From assembly GCA_022796315.1 (NCBI GenBank), contig JAAWIL010000096.1:1-7575 (forward strand): a stretch of 7,575 bases of DNA, given 5' to 3'. This document shows, piece after piece, positions 1 through 5,788 of this stretch; the first letter of the stretch is position 1; every line of letters begins with the position of its first letter. This DNA is from Oscillibacter sp. Its GTDB lineage: Bacteria; Bacillota; Clostridia; Oscillospirales; Oscillospiraceae. The position numbers were made by a program, and so were the translations under genes. Under the pieces are notes generated by a model. The model did no database searches, was not told the DNA's origin, and saw only the letters and a list, made by a program, of their open reading frames with translations.

Positions 1-1
1 T

Positions 2-376
2 ATTCTGAATGTCGGGTCTACTGGCTCATATATGCCATGCCCGAATGATGCGGTATATGCTGCCACAAAAGCCTATGTCCTATCTTTTTCTAACGGACTG
101 TATCAAGAATTGAAAGGAACCGGAGTTACGGTAACCTGCTTATGTCCGGGAGCAACACAGACCTTATTTGCAGAAAAAGCAAATATGAATCACACTCTGC
201 TTTTCAAACGGTTTGTGATGCAGCCGGAGGTTGTTGCCGCTATCGGCTACAACAGTTTACAAAGGGGAAAACGGGTGGCGACTGCTGGTCTTTATAATAA
301 ATTGCTCGTGCTTTCTGCCAAGCTGCTTCCCGTATCAATGATCAATCCAATAGCGCAGAGGATGGTAAAAATATAG
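2..376 (+). CDS. SDR-family NAD(P)-dependent oxidoreductase, C-terminal part (5' end outside window)
   Basis: The reading frame is open from base 2 to the TAG at 374-376, so the N-terminal half, including the glycine-rich cofactor-binding motif, lies left of the window. What remains is the catalytic half of a classical short-chain dehydrogenase/reductase. The NVGS motif supplies the active-site serine (visible residue 6). The YAATK motif supplies the catalytic tyrosine (19) and lysine (23), with the family's usual 13- and 4-residue spacings. A CPGATQT stretch follows, the usual post-beta-6 PG motif near the nicotinamide. The C-terminus (residues about 60-124) is a helical segment that would contact substrate. 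The substrate cannot be told. It is a cytosolic NAD(P)H-dependent redox enzyme by family knowledge. The DNA is only about 40-45% GC and uses AAA, TAT and TTT codons freely, unlike every gene to its right, which suggests acquisition or a junction. No operon partner is visible. Confidence 0.85.
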   Translation: MLNVGSTGSYMPCPNDAVYAATKAYVLSFSNGLYQELKGTGVTVTCLCPGATQTLFAEKANMNHTLLFKRFVMQPEVVAAIGYNSLQRGKRVATAGLYNKLLVLSAKLLPVSMINPIAQRMVKI

Positions 377-472
377 ATCATGAATAGAAGTATTCTTGTT
401 TTCTGAGTCCTATTTTGTGACTGCCGCGCGGCGGAAACGAAAAAAGCGGTAAAACAGGCGGCTAAATGTAAA

Positions 473-514
473 CAGAGGACGGAGAACGGATGAAATTCCG
501 CGCTCCGCCCTCTG
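473..514 (-). terminator. Long interrupted hairpin, probable terminator of the leftward operon
   Basis: The arms CAGAGG-a-CGGAG-aa-CGGA and TCCG-cg-CTCCG-c-CCTCTG pair to give 15 base pairs broken by one 1x1 and one 2x2 mismatch, around a six-base loop (491-496). On the minus strand the hairpin is followed by TTTACATTT, a fair T-rich tail. It lies about 50 bases beyond the stop codon of the signal-peptidase-like gene, so it most likely ends that operon. Because the structure is symmetric it could also stop rightward transcription from the dehydrogenase side, although the plus-strand tail (CTTATTCG) is poorer. The call rests on structure only. Confidence 0.6.
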
Positions 515-565
515 CTTATTCGCCCGATTCCGCCTGACAGATGCCGGAATTGTAATGTTCTCGGC

Positions 566-1021
566 TTACTGTTTTACGGACACCTGCCGAATGGACGGCG
601 GGCGTTCTGTCTTGGGGGGAACTCCGCGGGGCTTCCGCAGCAGCCCCAGGGTTCCGGCAAAGAGAGCCAGGTCTGCCAGGTTGTAGACGTACCGCTTGAT
701 TGGGCCCGGTGCGCCGGGGAACTGCAAATAGTCCAATACGCTCCCCTGCCGGGTCCGCTCCCACAGGTTGCTGAGCCCTCCGCCCAGGATCAGCCCCACA
801 GCAAACGGGTGCTTCCGCCGGCGGGGCAGTACCGCCGCCAGGGCGGCCAGGGACAGGGGCGGAATTGCCGCCGGGGGAATGGGCAGGCCGAAAGCCGCGC
901 CCCGGTTCCGCAGGGGCCGGACGCGCGTTGGTTCCGCGTCCTGAGTGTCCGCGCCCTCCAGGGTGTGCCTCAGGGCGGCGCAGGCGGCGCAGGTCAGGGC
1001 CGCTGTCAGAGCCGTTCTCAT
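566..1021 (-). CDS. Signal peptidase II (LspA)-like membrane aspartyl protease
   Basis: This 151-residue protein carries the signature of lipoprotein signal peptidase, the inner-membrane aspartyl protease that removes signal peptides from prolipoproteins. Visible motifs in order are NRGAAFG (residues 39-45, the family's NxGxAF), GGGLSNLWER (80-89, the GNxxDR block), SVLDY (catalytic Asp 97) and YNLAD (Asn 114, catalytic Asp 117). Both catalytic aspartates are present, but the Asp of the usual NxxDR block is Glu 88. Four hydrophobic segments fit the four-helix fold (about 1-17, 46-65, 72-86, 112-128). Length is near the lower end for the family, and the basic, proline-rich tail from 129 on is unusual. 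The ATG overlaps the stop of the GTPase gene as ATGA and has AGGAGG (1029-1034) seven bases upstream, so translational coupling is likely. It may be a divergent second copy rather than the housekeeping lspA. Confidence 0.72.
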   Translation of the reverse strand: MRTALTAALTCAACAALRHTLEGADTQDAEPTRVRPLRNRGAAFGLPIPPAAIPPLSLAALAAVLPRRRKHPFAVGLILGGGLSNLWERTRQGSVLDYLQFPGAPGPIKRYVYNLADLALFAGTLGLLRKPRGVPPKTERPPSIRQVSVKQ

Positions 1022-3681
1022 GGTCCTTCCTCCTCTTCCATAGCCTTTTCCAGGGCGGAGCGCAGGGCGCCGGAGTTGCCTGGGCGGTTGTTCTTGGACA
1101 GGGCCCCGGCGATCTGGTTCTGGACCTGCTCCACCTCCTCGCGGAAGTTGGCGGCAGAGAGCCGCAGGGCCCCGTGACCCAGGATAATCAGCTGCTCCGG
1201 TCCGTCGGAGGTGGCTACCCGCACCCGGTGCTTCTTTCCGATCTCGTAGGTGGCCCGCTCGATGTAGGCGTCGGCGGTCTCCGCCTCCTTGGTGTAGACC
1301 ACGTGGATGTTGTGGTACTTCTCGATAGACCCCAGGCCGCCCTTGACCTTGTAGGCGTCAAAGACCGCGATGACCACACAGTTTTTGTACCCCTGGTAGT
1401 TGCACAGAAGGTCGCACAGGGCCTTGCGGGCGGCGTCCAGGTTTTCCCGGGCAATACGCTTCAGCTCGTCCCAGGCGAAGATGATGTTGTAGCCGTCCAC
1501 CAGCAGGTACTCCGGCCCGGAGAACTGCTCCCGGATGGCCCGGCGGGTCTGCTCCGTGTCCTCCGCCGCCGGCCGGCGGGGGGGCTTGGGCGGGAGGAAC
1601 GCCGCCCGCTTCACCGGCCCGTAGGTCCGCTCGAAGATGGCCTGGAGCTCCTTGTCCTGCTCCAGGGTCCCGGCATAGGTGCCGCCCGGCCGGGGCTGGG
1701 GGACGGCGGAGGATGCCGGCTCCGGCTCCGCAGGACGCCAGCCGCTGGACACGTGGGCGCAGGCGGCCACCTGGTCCCAGGGGACGATGTCCCCGCTGCC
1801 GTGGGAGCAAAAAACGGAGTCCGCCGGGTTCGCCGCGTCCCGGAGGGGGTCGTAGCCAATGGCCTCCAGGACCCGCTCCGTCTCGCCGCAGGGCCGGAAG
1901 CCGCCCGGCTGGCAGGCAAGACGCCCCTGGCCCCGGGTATAGGCGGCCACCTCCCGGGCATAGTCCCGAAGGGCGGCCACCGGGGCGGAGCCGGTGAGGA
2001 CCGTGTCCTGGCCGTCGGTCTCCGGCGGGGCCGTCTCGCCGTTCATCCGCTGGATGTCGCTGATGGCCCGGCCCGCCTGGGCGGCGGGAACCTCCAGGCG
2101 GAAGTCATACCAGGGCTCCAGAAGGATGCTCTCCGCCTGCATCAGCCCCTGCCGGACGGCCCGGTAGGTGGCCTGGCGGAAGTCGCCGCCCTCCGTGTGC
2201 TTGTCGTGGGCCCGTCCGGTGAGAAGGGTGATGCGCATGTCGGTGATGGGGGACCCGGTGAGGACGCCGGGGTGCTCCCGTTCCGCCAGGTGGGTCAGCA
2301 CCAGCCGCTGCCAGTTGAGATCCAGCACGTCCGCAGAGCAGGCGGAGGCGAAGGTCAGGCCGCTGCCCCGAGGGGCCGGCTCCAGGAGGAGGTGAACCTC
2401 TGCGTAGTGCCGCAGGGGCTCAAAGTGGCCGATGCCCTCTACGGGGGCGGCGATGGTCTCCCGGTAGACGATGCTGCCCTGGCTGAAAACCGCCTCCATG
2501 CCAAAGCGCTCCCGGATGCGCCGCCGGAGCACCTCCAGCTGGATCTCCCCCATCAGCTGCATCCGGATCTCCCGGGCGTCCTCGTTCCAGAGGATGTGGA
2601 GCTGGGGGTCCTCTTCCTCCAGCTGCCGCAGGCGGGCCAGGGCCGTGTGGGGGTCCGTGCCGTCGGCGAGGGCGACCTGATAGGTCAGCACCGGCTCCAG
2701 CAGCGGCCCGGTCCAGTCCCGCTCAAAGCCCAGGCCGTCCCCGGGCCGGGTGCGGCTGAGGCCGGTGACGGCGGCGATGGCCCCGGCGGGGGCCTCCTCC
2801 ACCGGACGGAACTTGGCCCCGGAGTAGATCCGGAGCTGGTCCGCTTTCTCCTCCCAGACCTGGGCCTCCGGCGTGCCGGGGCGGCGGTTGGTCAGGGGGG
2901 TCTTGACCCGGAGGGTTCCCCCGGTGATTTTCAGATAGGTGAGCCGGGTCCCCTGGGGGTCTCGGGCGATCTTAAAGACCCGGGCGCCGAAGTCCGCCGG
3001 ATAGTCCGGCGCCGGGGCGAACCGGGCCAGGGCCTCCAAAAGCGCGTCCACGCCCTCCACCTTCAGGGCGGAGCCGTAGAAGCAGGGGAAGAGCTTCCGG
3101 CCGGCCACCAGCTCCTGCACAAGGGGGTCCGAGAGAACGCCGGTCTCCAGGTAGGACTCCATAGCCGCCTCCCCGCAGACGGCGGCCTCCTCCATCCAGG
3201 ATTCCGGCGGCGCGGAGAAGTCCACGCATCCCTCGTCCAGCTTCTGCCGCAGGAGGGAGGGCAGGCCCGCCCGGTCGGCCCCCGCCAGATCCATCTTGTT
3301 GACAAAGAGGAGCGTGGGCACCCGGTACCGCTCCAGCAGCTGCCAGAGGGTCCGGGTGTGAGCCTGGGGCCCCTCCGCCCCGCTGATGACCAGGACCGCG
3401 CAGTCCAGCACCCGCAGCGTCCGCTCCGCCTCGGCGGAGAAGTCCGCGTGGCCGGGGGTGTCCAGCAGGGTCACCTCCCGCTCCGGCAGGGACAGCTCCG
3501 CCTGCTTGGAGAAGATGGTGATCCCCCGCTCCCGCTCCATCTCGTCGGTGTCCAGAAAGGCGTCCCGGTGGTCCACCCGGCCCAGACGCCGCAGGGCCCC
3601 GCCCCGGTACAGCATTGCCTCGGACAGCGTGGTCTTCCCCGCGTCCACGTGGGCCAGGATGCCCACCACCAGTCGTTTCAT
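1018..3681 (-). CDS. TetM/EF-G-like ribosomal GTPase fused to a C-terminal NYN (YacP/Rae1) nuclease domain
   Basis: This 887-residue protein joins a full translational GTPase to a PIN-like RNase domain. The G domain shows AHVDAGKTT (10-18), the switch RERGITI (50-56), DTPGH (74-78), NKMD (128-131) and SAL (204-206), all intact. EF-G-like domains II to V run from about 230 to 600. Domain IV carries GRAHDKHTEGGDF (489-501) at the tip that reaches the decoding centre. A Pro/Ala-rich linker (about 645-720) leads to the NYN domain (724-875) with LLVDGYNII, FDAYK, ETADAYIE and ATSDG, supplying acidic residues D729, D775, D804 and D826 typical of this metal-dependent fold. The relatives are tetracycline ribosomal protection proteins and the B. 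subtilis A-site endoribonuclease Rae1. Real tetracycline resistance is unlikely from the loop sequence. A ribosome-linked RNase role is inferred. The start has GGGAAG seven bases upstream, 33 bases after the preceding gene's stop. Confidence 0.93.
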   Translation of the reverse strand: MKRLVVGILAHVDAGKTTLSEAMLYRGGALRRLGRVDHRDAFLDTDEMERERGITIFSKQAELSLPEREVTLLDTPGHADFSAEAERTLRVLDCAVLVISGAEGPQAHTRTLWQLLERYRVPTLLFVNKMDLAGADRAGLPSLLRQKLDEGCVDFSAPPESWMEEAAVCGEAAMESYLETGVLSDPLVQELVAGRKLFPCFYGSALKVEGVDALLEALARFAPAPDYPADFGARVFKIARDPQGTRLTYLKITGGTLRVKTPLTNRRPGTPEAQVWEEKADQLRIYSGAKFRPVEEAPAGAIAAVTGLSRTRPGDGLGFERDWTGPLLEPVLTYQVALADGTDPHTALARLRQLEEEDPQLHILWNEDAREIRMQLMGEIQLEVLRRRIRERFGMEAVFSQGSIVYRETIAAPVEGIGHFEPLRHYAEVHLLLEPAPRGSGLTFASACSADVLDLNWQRLVLTHLAEREHPGVLTGSPITDMRITLLTGRAHDKHTEGGDFRQATYRAVRQGLMQAESILLEPWYDFRLEVPAAQAGRAISDIQRMNGETAPPETDGQDTVLTGSAPVAALRDYAREVAAYTRGQGRLACQPGGFRPCGETERVLEAIGYDPLRDAANPADSVFCSHGSGDIVPWDQVAACAHVSSGWRPAEPEPASSAVPQPRPGGTYAGTLEQDKELQAIFERTYGPVKRAAFLPPKPPRRPAAEDTEQTRRAIREQFSGPEYLLVDGYNIIFAWDELKRIARENLDAARKALCDLLCNYQGYKNCVVIAVFDAYKVKGGLGSIEKYHNIHVVYTKEAETADAYIERATYEIGKKHRVRVATSDGPEQLIILGHGALRLSAANFREEVEQVQNQIAGALSKNNRPGNSGALRSALEKAMEEEEGP

Positions 3682-3714
3682 ATCGTCACTTCCCGTTTGG
3701 TTCTTTGGAGGGGG

Positions 3715-4434
3715 TCACCGGAGGACCAGGTACAGCACCCCGTAGATCACCGGCTGGTGCAGCAGGTAGACCAGGAGGGAGTGCCGCCCCAGTCCGGCAG
3801 CCAGGGGCAGGCGGAGCTCCCGCTCCGGCGGTTGGGGCCGCAGGGGATAGAGGAAGTAGCCTGTCCAGAAGAGGAACAGCCAGGGCAGCAGGGAGAAATA
3901 GTCCGCGGACCGGAAGTCCGGGCCGGGAAAGCCCCCAAAGGCCGTGAGGAAATTCCGGTACCACCCGGATGGCAGCGGGGCCAGCCGGGCCCCCTCAAAG
4001 CCCAGGAACCCGGCGTTCACATCCCGGAAGAGCAGGAAGAGCGCAAAGGAGCCCGCCAGCCCCAGCCGGGGCGGAATCCGCCGGAACAGGCGGTCCAGGG
4101 GGATCGTCGCCAGCTGCGCCGTGCCCAGGAGAGTCAGCACGCCCCACCAGATGGGACTGCCGGAGAGCTGGCCCGCGGCGCTCACCGCCGCCCCGCCGCC
4201 CAGGGCCAGCAGGCCCCGCTTCAAACGGTGGCGGCCCAGGTGGAAGCAGTACCCGGAGAGGAGCAGGAAGGTCCAGCAGATGCTCTGCTGCCAGAGGTAG
4301 GCGGGAAAGGAGCGGTACCAGGCCCAGTTATAGCCGAAGAGGTACACCAGGTCCCAGCAGCCGTGATAGGCCGTCATGCTGAGCAGGGTGAGTCCCCGGA
4401 GGGAATCCAGAGTGTGGCGGCGGGGTGTGTCCAT
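3715..4434 (-). CDS. DUF1624 / heparan-alpha-glucosaminide N-acetyltransferase-like membrane protein
   Basis: This 239-residue polytopic protein has about seven hydrophobic helices (about 14-33, 47-66, 73-90, 94-112, 123-137, 180-198, 212-236). It shows the family's N-terminal signature RHTLDSLRG (6-14), followed by a first-helix histidine (H24, in AYHGCWD). It has the FLLLSGYCF segment (56-64) and the C-terminal GRHSLLVYLLHQP signature (216-228). These mark the DUF1624/HGSNAT catalytic-domain family, whose human member moves acetyl groups from acetyl-CoA across a membrane. Bacterial members are mostly uncharacterised, so substrate and activity are unknown here. The second conserved histidine expected in the GxLH motif appears as Thr 101 (GVLTLLG), a possible functional change. 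It is the first gene of the leftward operon, with GAGGAG (4443-4448) eight bases before the ATG and a promoter just upstream. Confidence 0.8.
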   Translation of the reverse strand: MDTPRRHTLDSLRGLTLLSMTAYHGCWDLVYLFGYNWAWYRSFPAYLWQQSICWTFLLLSGYCFHLGRHRLKRGLLALGGGAAVSAAGQLSGSPIWWGVLTLLGTAQLATIPLDRLFRRIPPRLGLAGSFALFLLFRDVNAGFLGFEGARLAPLPSGWYRNFLTAFGGFPGPDFRSADYFSLLPWLFLFWTGYFLYPLRPQPPERELRLPLAAGLGRHSLLVYLLHQPVIYGVLYLVLR

Positions 4435-4466
4435 GGCGCGGTCTCCTCGTCTGTTGATTCAATGGT

Positions 4467-4495
4467 ATCCTACCACAGGATGGCGCGGTTTACAA
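4467..4495 (-). promoter_or_regulatory. Sigma-A-type promoter for the DUF1624-GTPase-LspA-like operon
   Basis: Read on the minus strand, TTGTAA (4490-4495) and TAGGAT (4467-4472) are separated by 17 bases, and TGG just before the -10 gives an extended -10 element. Each hexamer matches four of six consensus bases. Initiation would fall near 4460, giving a leader of about 25 bases before the ATG at 4434. A short inverted repeat, ATCCT-accac-AGGAT (4467-4481), overlaps the -10 and could be an operator, though it is short enough to be chance. Confidence 0.5.
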
Positions 4496-4551
4496 GGCGG
4501 CAATGGGTTTGGGGAGCGGCCAGGCGCGGATTTGATCACCGGAGTACGCCG

Positions 4552-4627
4552 TAGGGGCGGGGCTCTGTCCCCGCCCGGTTTCCCGCGAGATCCGGACTCC
4601 CCTGTGGGGGCGGCAATCTGCCGCCCT
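4552..4627. repeat. Pair of GC-rich REP-like hairpins
   Basis: Two similar units begin with GTAGGGGCGG and TGTGGGGGCGG. The first folds as GGGCGGGG (4555-4562) with CCCCGCCC (4569-4576) around a six-base loop. The second folds as GGGCGGCA (4608-4615) with TGCCGCCC (4619-4626) around a three-base loop. Both sit in a noncoding gap between the promoter of the DUF1624 operon and the end of coaX. The similar starts and tandem layout resemble dispersed REP-type extragenic palindromes. Whether the family is dispersed in this genome cannot be seen from one window. No open frame here looks like a real gene. Confidence 0.5.
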
Positions 4628-4668
4628 TCCCCGGCCTCCGGAACTCCCATAGCCGCCGGCAATAAAGC

Positions 4669-4696
4669 GGAGGAGACGCGGCAGCGCGCCTCCTCC
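4669..4696 (-). terminator. Hairpin, probable original coaX terminator
   Basis: GGAGGAG-a-CGCG pairs with CGCG-c-CTCCTCC around a four-base loop: seven plus four base pairs with one mismatch. On the minus strand it is followed by GCTTTATT, a modest T-rich tail. It now lies about 155 bases beyond the coaX stop. With the inserted element removed, the hairpin would start six bases after the reconstructed stop codon, where a rho-independent terminator is expected. Confidence 0.5.
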
Positions 4697-4702
4697 CCAA
4701 AT

Positions 4703-4855
4703 TAAGAGCCTGTGTTCACAACCGTTGAACGCTGTCTGGGCGGTCTTTTTGTCGCTTTTCCTTGCAATCCGCCAGGATTGCGGCGGCTTTTTGCCTTGCT
4801 GGACAAAAAATCCCCTCGCCAATCCCCGCACGCTGAGATCCTAAACAGGCTCTAA
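4703..4855. mobile_element. 147-bp MITE-like non-autonomous element with TAA target duplication
   Basis: The body spans 4706-4852 and is bounded by the perfect 8-bp terminal inverted repeats GAGCCTGT (4706-4713) and ACAGGCTC (4845-4852). TAA is repeated directly at both outer edges (4703-4705 and 4853-4855). There is no transposase gene. Inside is a perfect hairpin, GCAATCC-gcca-GGATTGC (4764-4781), followed six bases later by TTTTT, plus further A and T runs. A three-base TNA duplication with GAG-type ends fits what is known for the IS1031 group of the IS5 family. That assignment is inference. The element ends exactly at the coaX stop codon. A long minus-strand open frame crossing it and the REP-like repeats is not credible as a gene. 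Confidence 0.65.
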
Positions 4856-5616
4856 CGGTTCTTCTGATACAGCACGTTCAGACCCTTCAGCAGCAGGTCC
4901 TTCTCCACCTGGATCTCCCGCCGGCAGAGGGGAACGATGAACTGGGCCATGCCTCCGGTGGCCACCACCGTGGTCCGGCAGCCCAGCTCCTCCTCCACCC
5001 GGTCCAGCATCCCGTCGATCATGGCGGCGGTGCCGTGCATGATGCCGCTGCGCATGCAGTCCACGGTGTTCTTCCCGATTACCTGCCGGGGCCGGTCCAG
5101 GCGGATGCCCGGCAGCTGCGCCGTCCGGGAGGTCAGGGCGTCCAGGGAGATCCGGACGCCGGGGATGATGCAGCCGCCCAGATAGGCGTTGCCCTGACCC
5201 ACCACGTCGATGGTGGTGGCGGTGCCCATGTCCAGCAGGCACAGGGGGGGCGTGTACTCCGCCAGGGCGGCCACCGCCGCCACAATGCGGTCGCTGCCTA
5301 CCTGGGAGGGAGTGTCCGTCTGGATGTCCAGGCCGGTTTTGATGCCGGGCCCCACCACCATGGGCGGCCGCCCGATGACCTTCTGCATGCCGGTCTGCAC
5401 GGAGTTGAAGACCGGCGGAACCACGGAGGAGATGATGCAGTCCTGAATGTCCGAGGGGCTGACCTCGAAGAGGGAGAGGATGTTCTTGATCTCCACGCCG
5501 TACTGGTCGGAGGTCTTGATGTGGTCTGTGGCAATCCGGGCCTCGAAGGCGATCTCACCGTCCTGGATGCCCCCCAGGACGATGTTGGTATTGCCGATGT
5601 CAATGGCGAGAAGCAT
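4852..5616 (-). CDS. coaX: Type III pantothenate kinase
   Basis: CoaX phosphorylates pantothenate with ATP, the first step of coenzyme A synthesis in the cytosol. It belongs to the ASKHA superfamily and, unlike type I enzymes, is known not to be feedback-inhibited by CoA. The 254-residue protein shows the family motifs in order: DIGNTN (6-11, phosphate binding), VGPGIKTGL (88-96), GSDR with the catalytic Asp 109, DMGTATT (129-135) and GGCIIPG (147-153). Length is normal. The ATG at 5616 is chosen because AAGGAGGTGA lies just upstream (AGGAGG 5624-5629, seven-base spacer) and MLLAIDIGNTN is the usual N-terminus. A start 13 codons earlier has no ribosome site. The stop TAG is formed from two bases of the target duplication plus the first base of an inserted element, yet the protein end appears unchanged. 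A leader ORF ends inside its ribosome binding site. Confidence 0.97.
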   Translation of the reverse strand: MLLAIDIGNTNIVLGGIQDGEIAFEARIATDHIKTSDQYGVEIKNILSLFEVSPSDIQDCIISSVVPPVFNSVQTGMQKVIGRPPMVVGPGIKTGLDIQTDTPSQVGSDRIVAAVAALAEYTPPLCLLDMGTATTIDVVGQGNAYLGGCIIPGVRISLDALTSRTAQLPGIRLDRPRQVIGKNTVDCMRSGIMHGTAAMIDGMLDRVEEELGCRTTVVATGGMAQFIVPLCRREIQVEKDLLLKGLNVLYQKNR

Positions 5617-5620
5617 GGTC

Positions 5621-5713
5621 TCACCTCCTTGCGCCCGCGGCGGAGCCGTGGACAAGAAACGGGGCGGTCAGGGCCGGTGTCCCTGCTGCCGGATGGGGAA
5701 TGGATCTTTTCAT
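5621..5713 (-). CDS. Possible 30-codon leader ORF upstream of coaX
   Basis: An ATG at 5713 has a perfect AGGAGG (5719-5724) five bases upstream and opens a frame of 30 codons that ends in TGA at 5621-5623. Its last codons, AGG AGG TGA, are the Shine-Dalgarno of coaX itself, so ribosomes finishing the small frame would stop on the coaX initiation region. The peptide begins MKRSIPHPAAG and ends GSAAGARR. It is Pro/Ala-rich with two histidines, and has no run of one amino acid such as an attenuator usually has. It is either a coupling leader peptide or an accidental frame behind a good ribosome site. No known family is recognised. Confidence 0.4.
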   Translation of the reverse strand: MKRSIPHPAAGTPALTAPFLVHGSAAGARR

Positions 5714-5724
5714 AGTTACCTCCT

Positions 5725-5779
5725 GCTGCCGCTCTCCGGAGAGATGCAGCGCATAGTATTTGAGGGGCTGTCCCCCTCA
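5725..5779 (-). promoter_or_regulatory. Structured 5' leader of the coaX transcript (two hairpins)
   Basis: Just after the predicted start of transcription the minus strand reads TGAGGGG-gacag-CCCCTCA (5779-5761), a perfect seven-bp stem with a five-base loop at the very 5' end of the RNA. A second structure at 5750-5725 pairs GCTGC with GCAGC around the palindrome CTCTCCGGAGAG (5732-5743) and ends exactly where the AGGAGG of the leader ORF begins. A 5'-terminal stem could protect the message from decay, and the second could modulate initiation. It matches no riboswitch class I can recognise. Confidence 0.5.
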
Positions 5780-5788
5780 CCGGGCAGT

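Noticed and set aside
386..404. Small hairpin AGAA-gta-TTCT with a T-rich tail after the dehydrogenase
   Set aside because: The stem is only four A/T-rich base pairs, too weak to call a terminator.
1018..3681. Tetracycline resistance gene (tetM-like)
   Set aside because: Overall fold matches, but the drug-displacing tip loop is not conserved and a nuclease domain is added, so a resistance label is not supported.
865..4554. Very long plus-strand open frame (1229 codons) across the leftward operon
   Set aside because: It is antisense to three genes with clear family motifs, is a low-complexity Gly/Pro/Arg-rich sequence, and arises because high-GC third positions remove stops from the opposite strand.
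4769..4792. Plus-strand terminator CCGCC/GGCGG followed by TTTTT inside the MITE-like element
   Set aside because: The five-bp stem competes with the stronger GCAATCC/GGATTGC hairpin, and no rightward gene lies upstream to be terminated.
4490..4831. Minus-strand open frame of 113 codons covering the MITE-like element and REP-like repeats
   Set aside because: It crosses two unrelated repeats, has no ribosome site or family motif, and depends on the inserted element. Such frames are often wrongly annotated in repeated copies.
5617..5655. Earlier coaX start adding 13 residues
   Set aside because: No Shine-Dalgarno precedes it, whereas the ATG at 5616 has a perfect one and gives the usual MLLAIDIGNTN start.
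5725..5782. Known riboswitch in the coaX leader
   Set aside because: The hairpins lack the conserved cores of riboswitch classes I know, and the leader before the small ORF is short.
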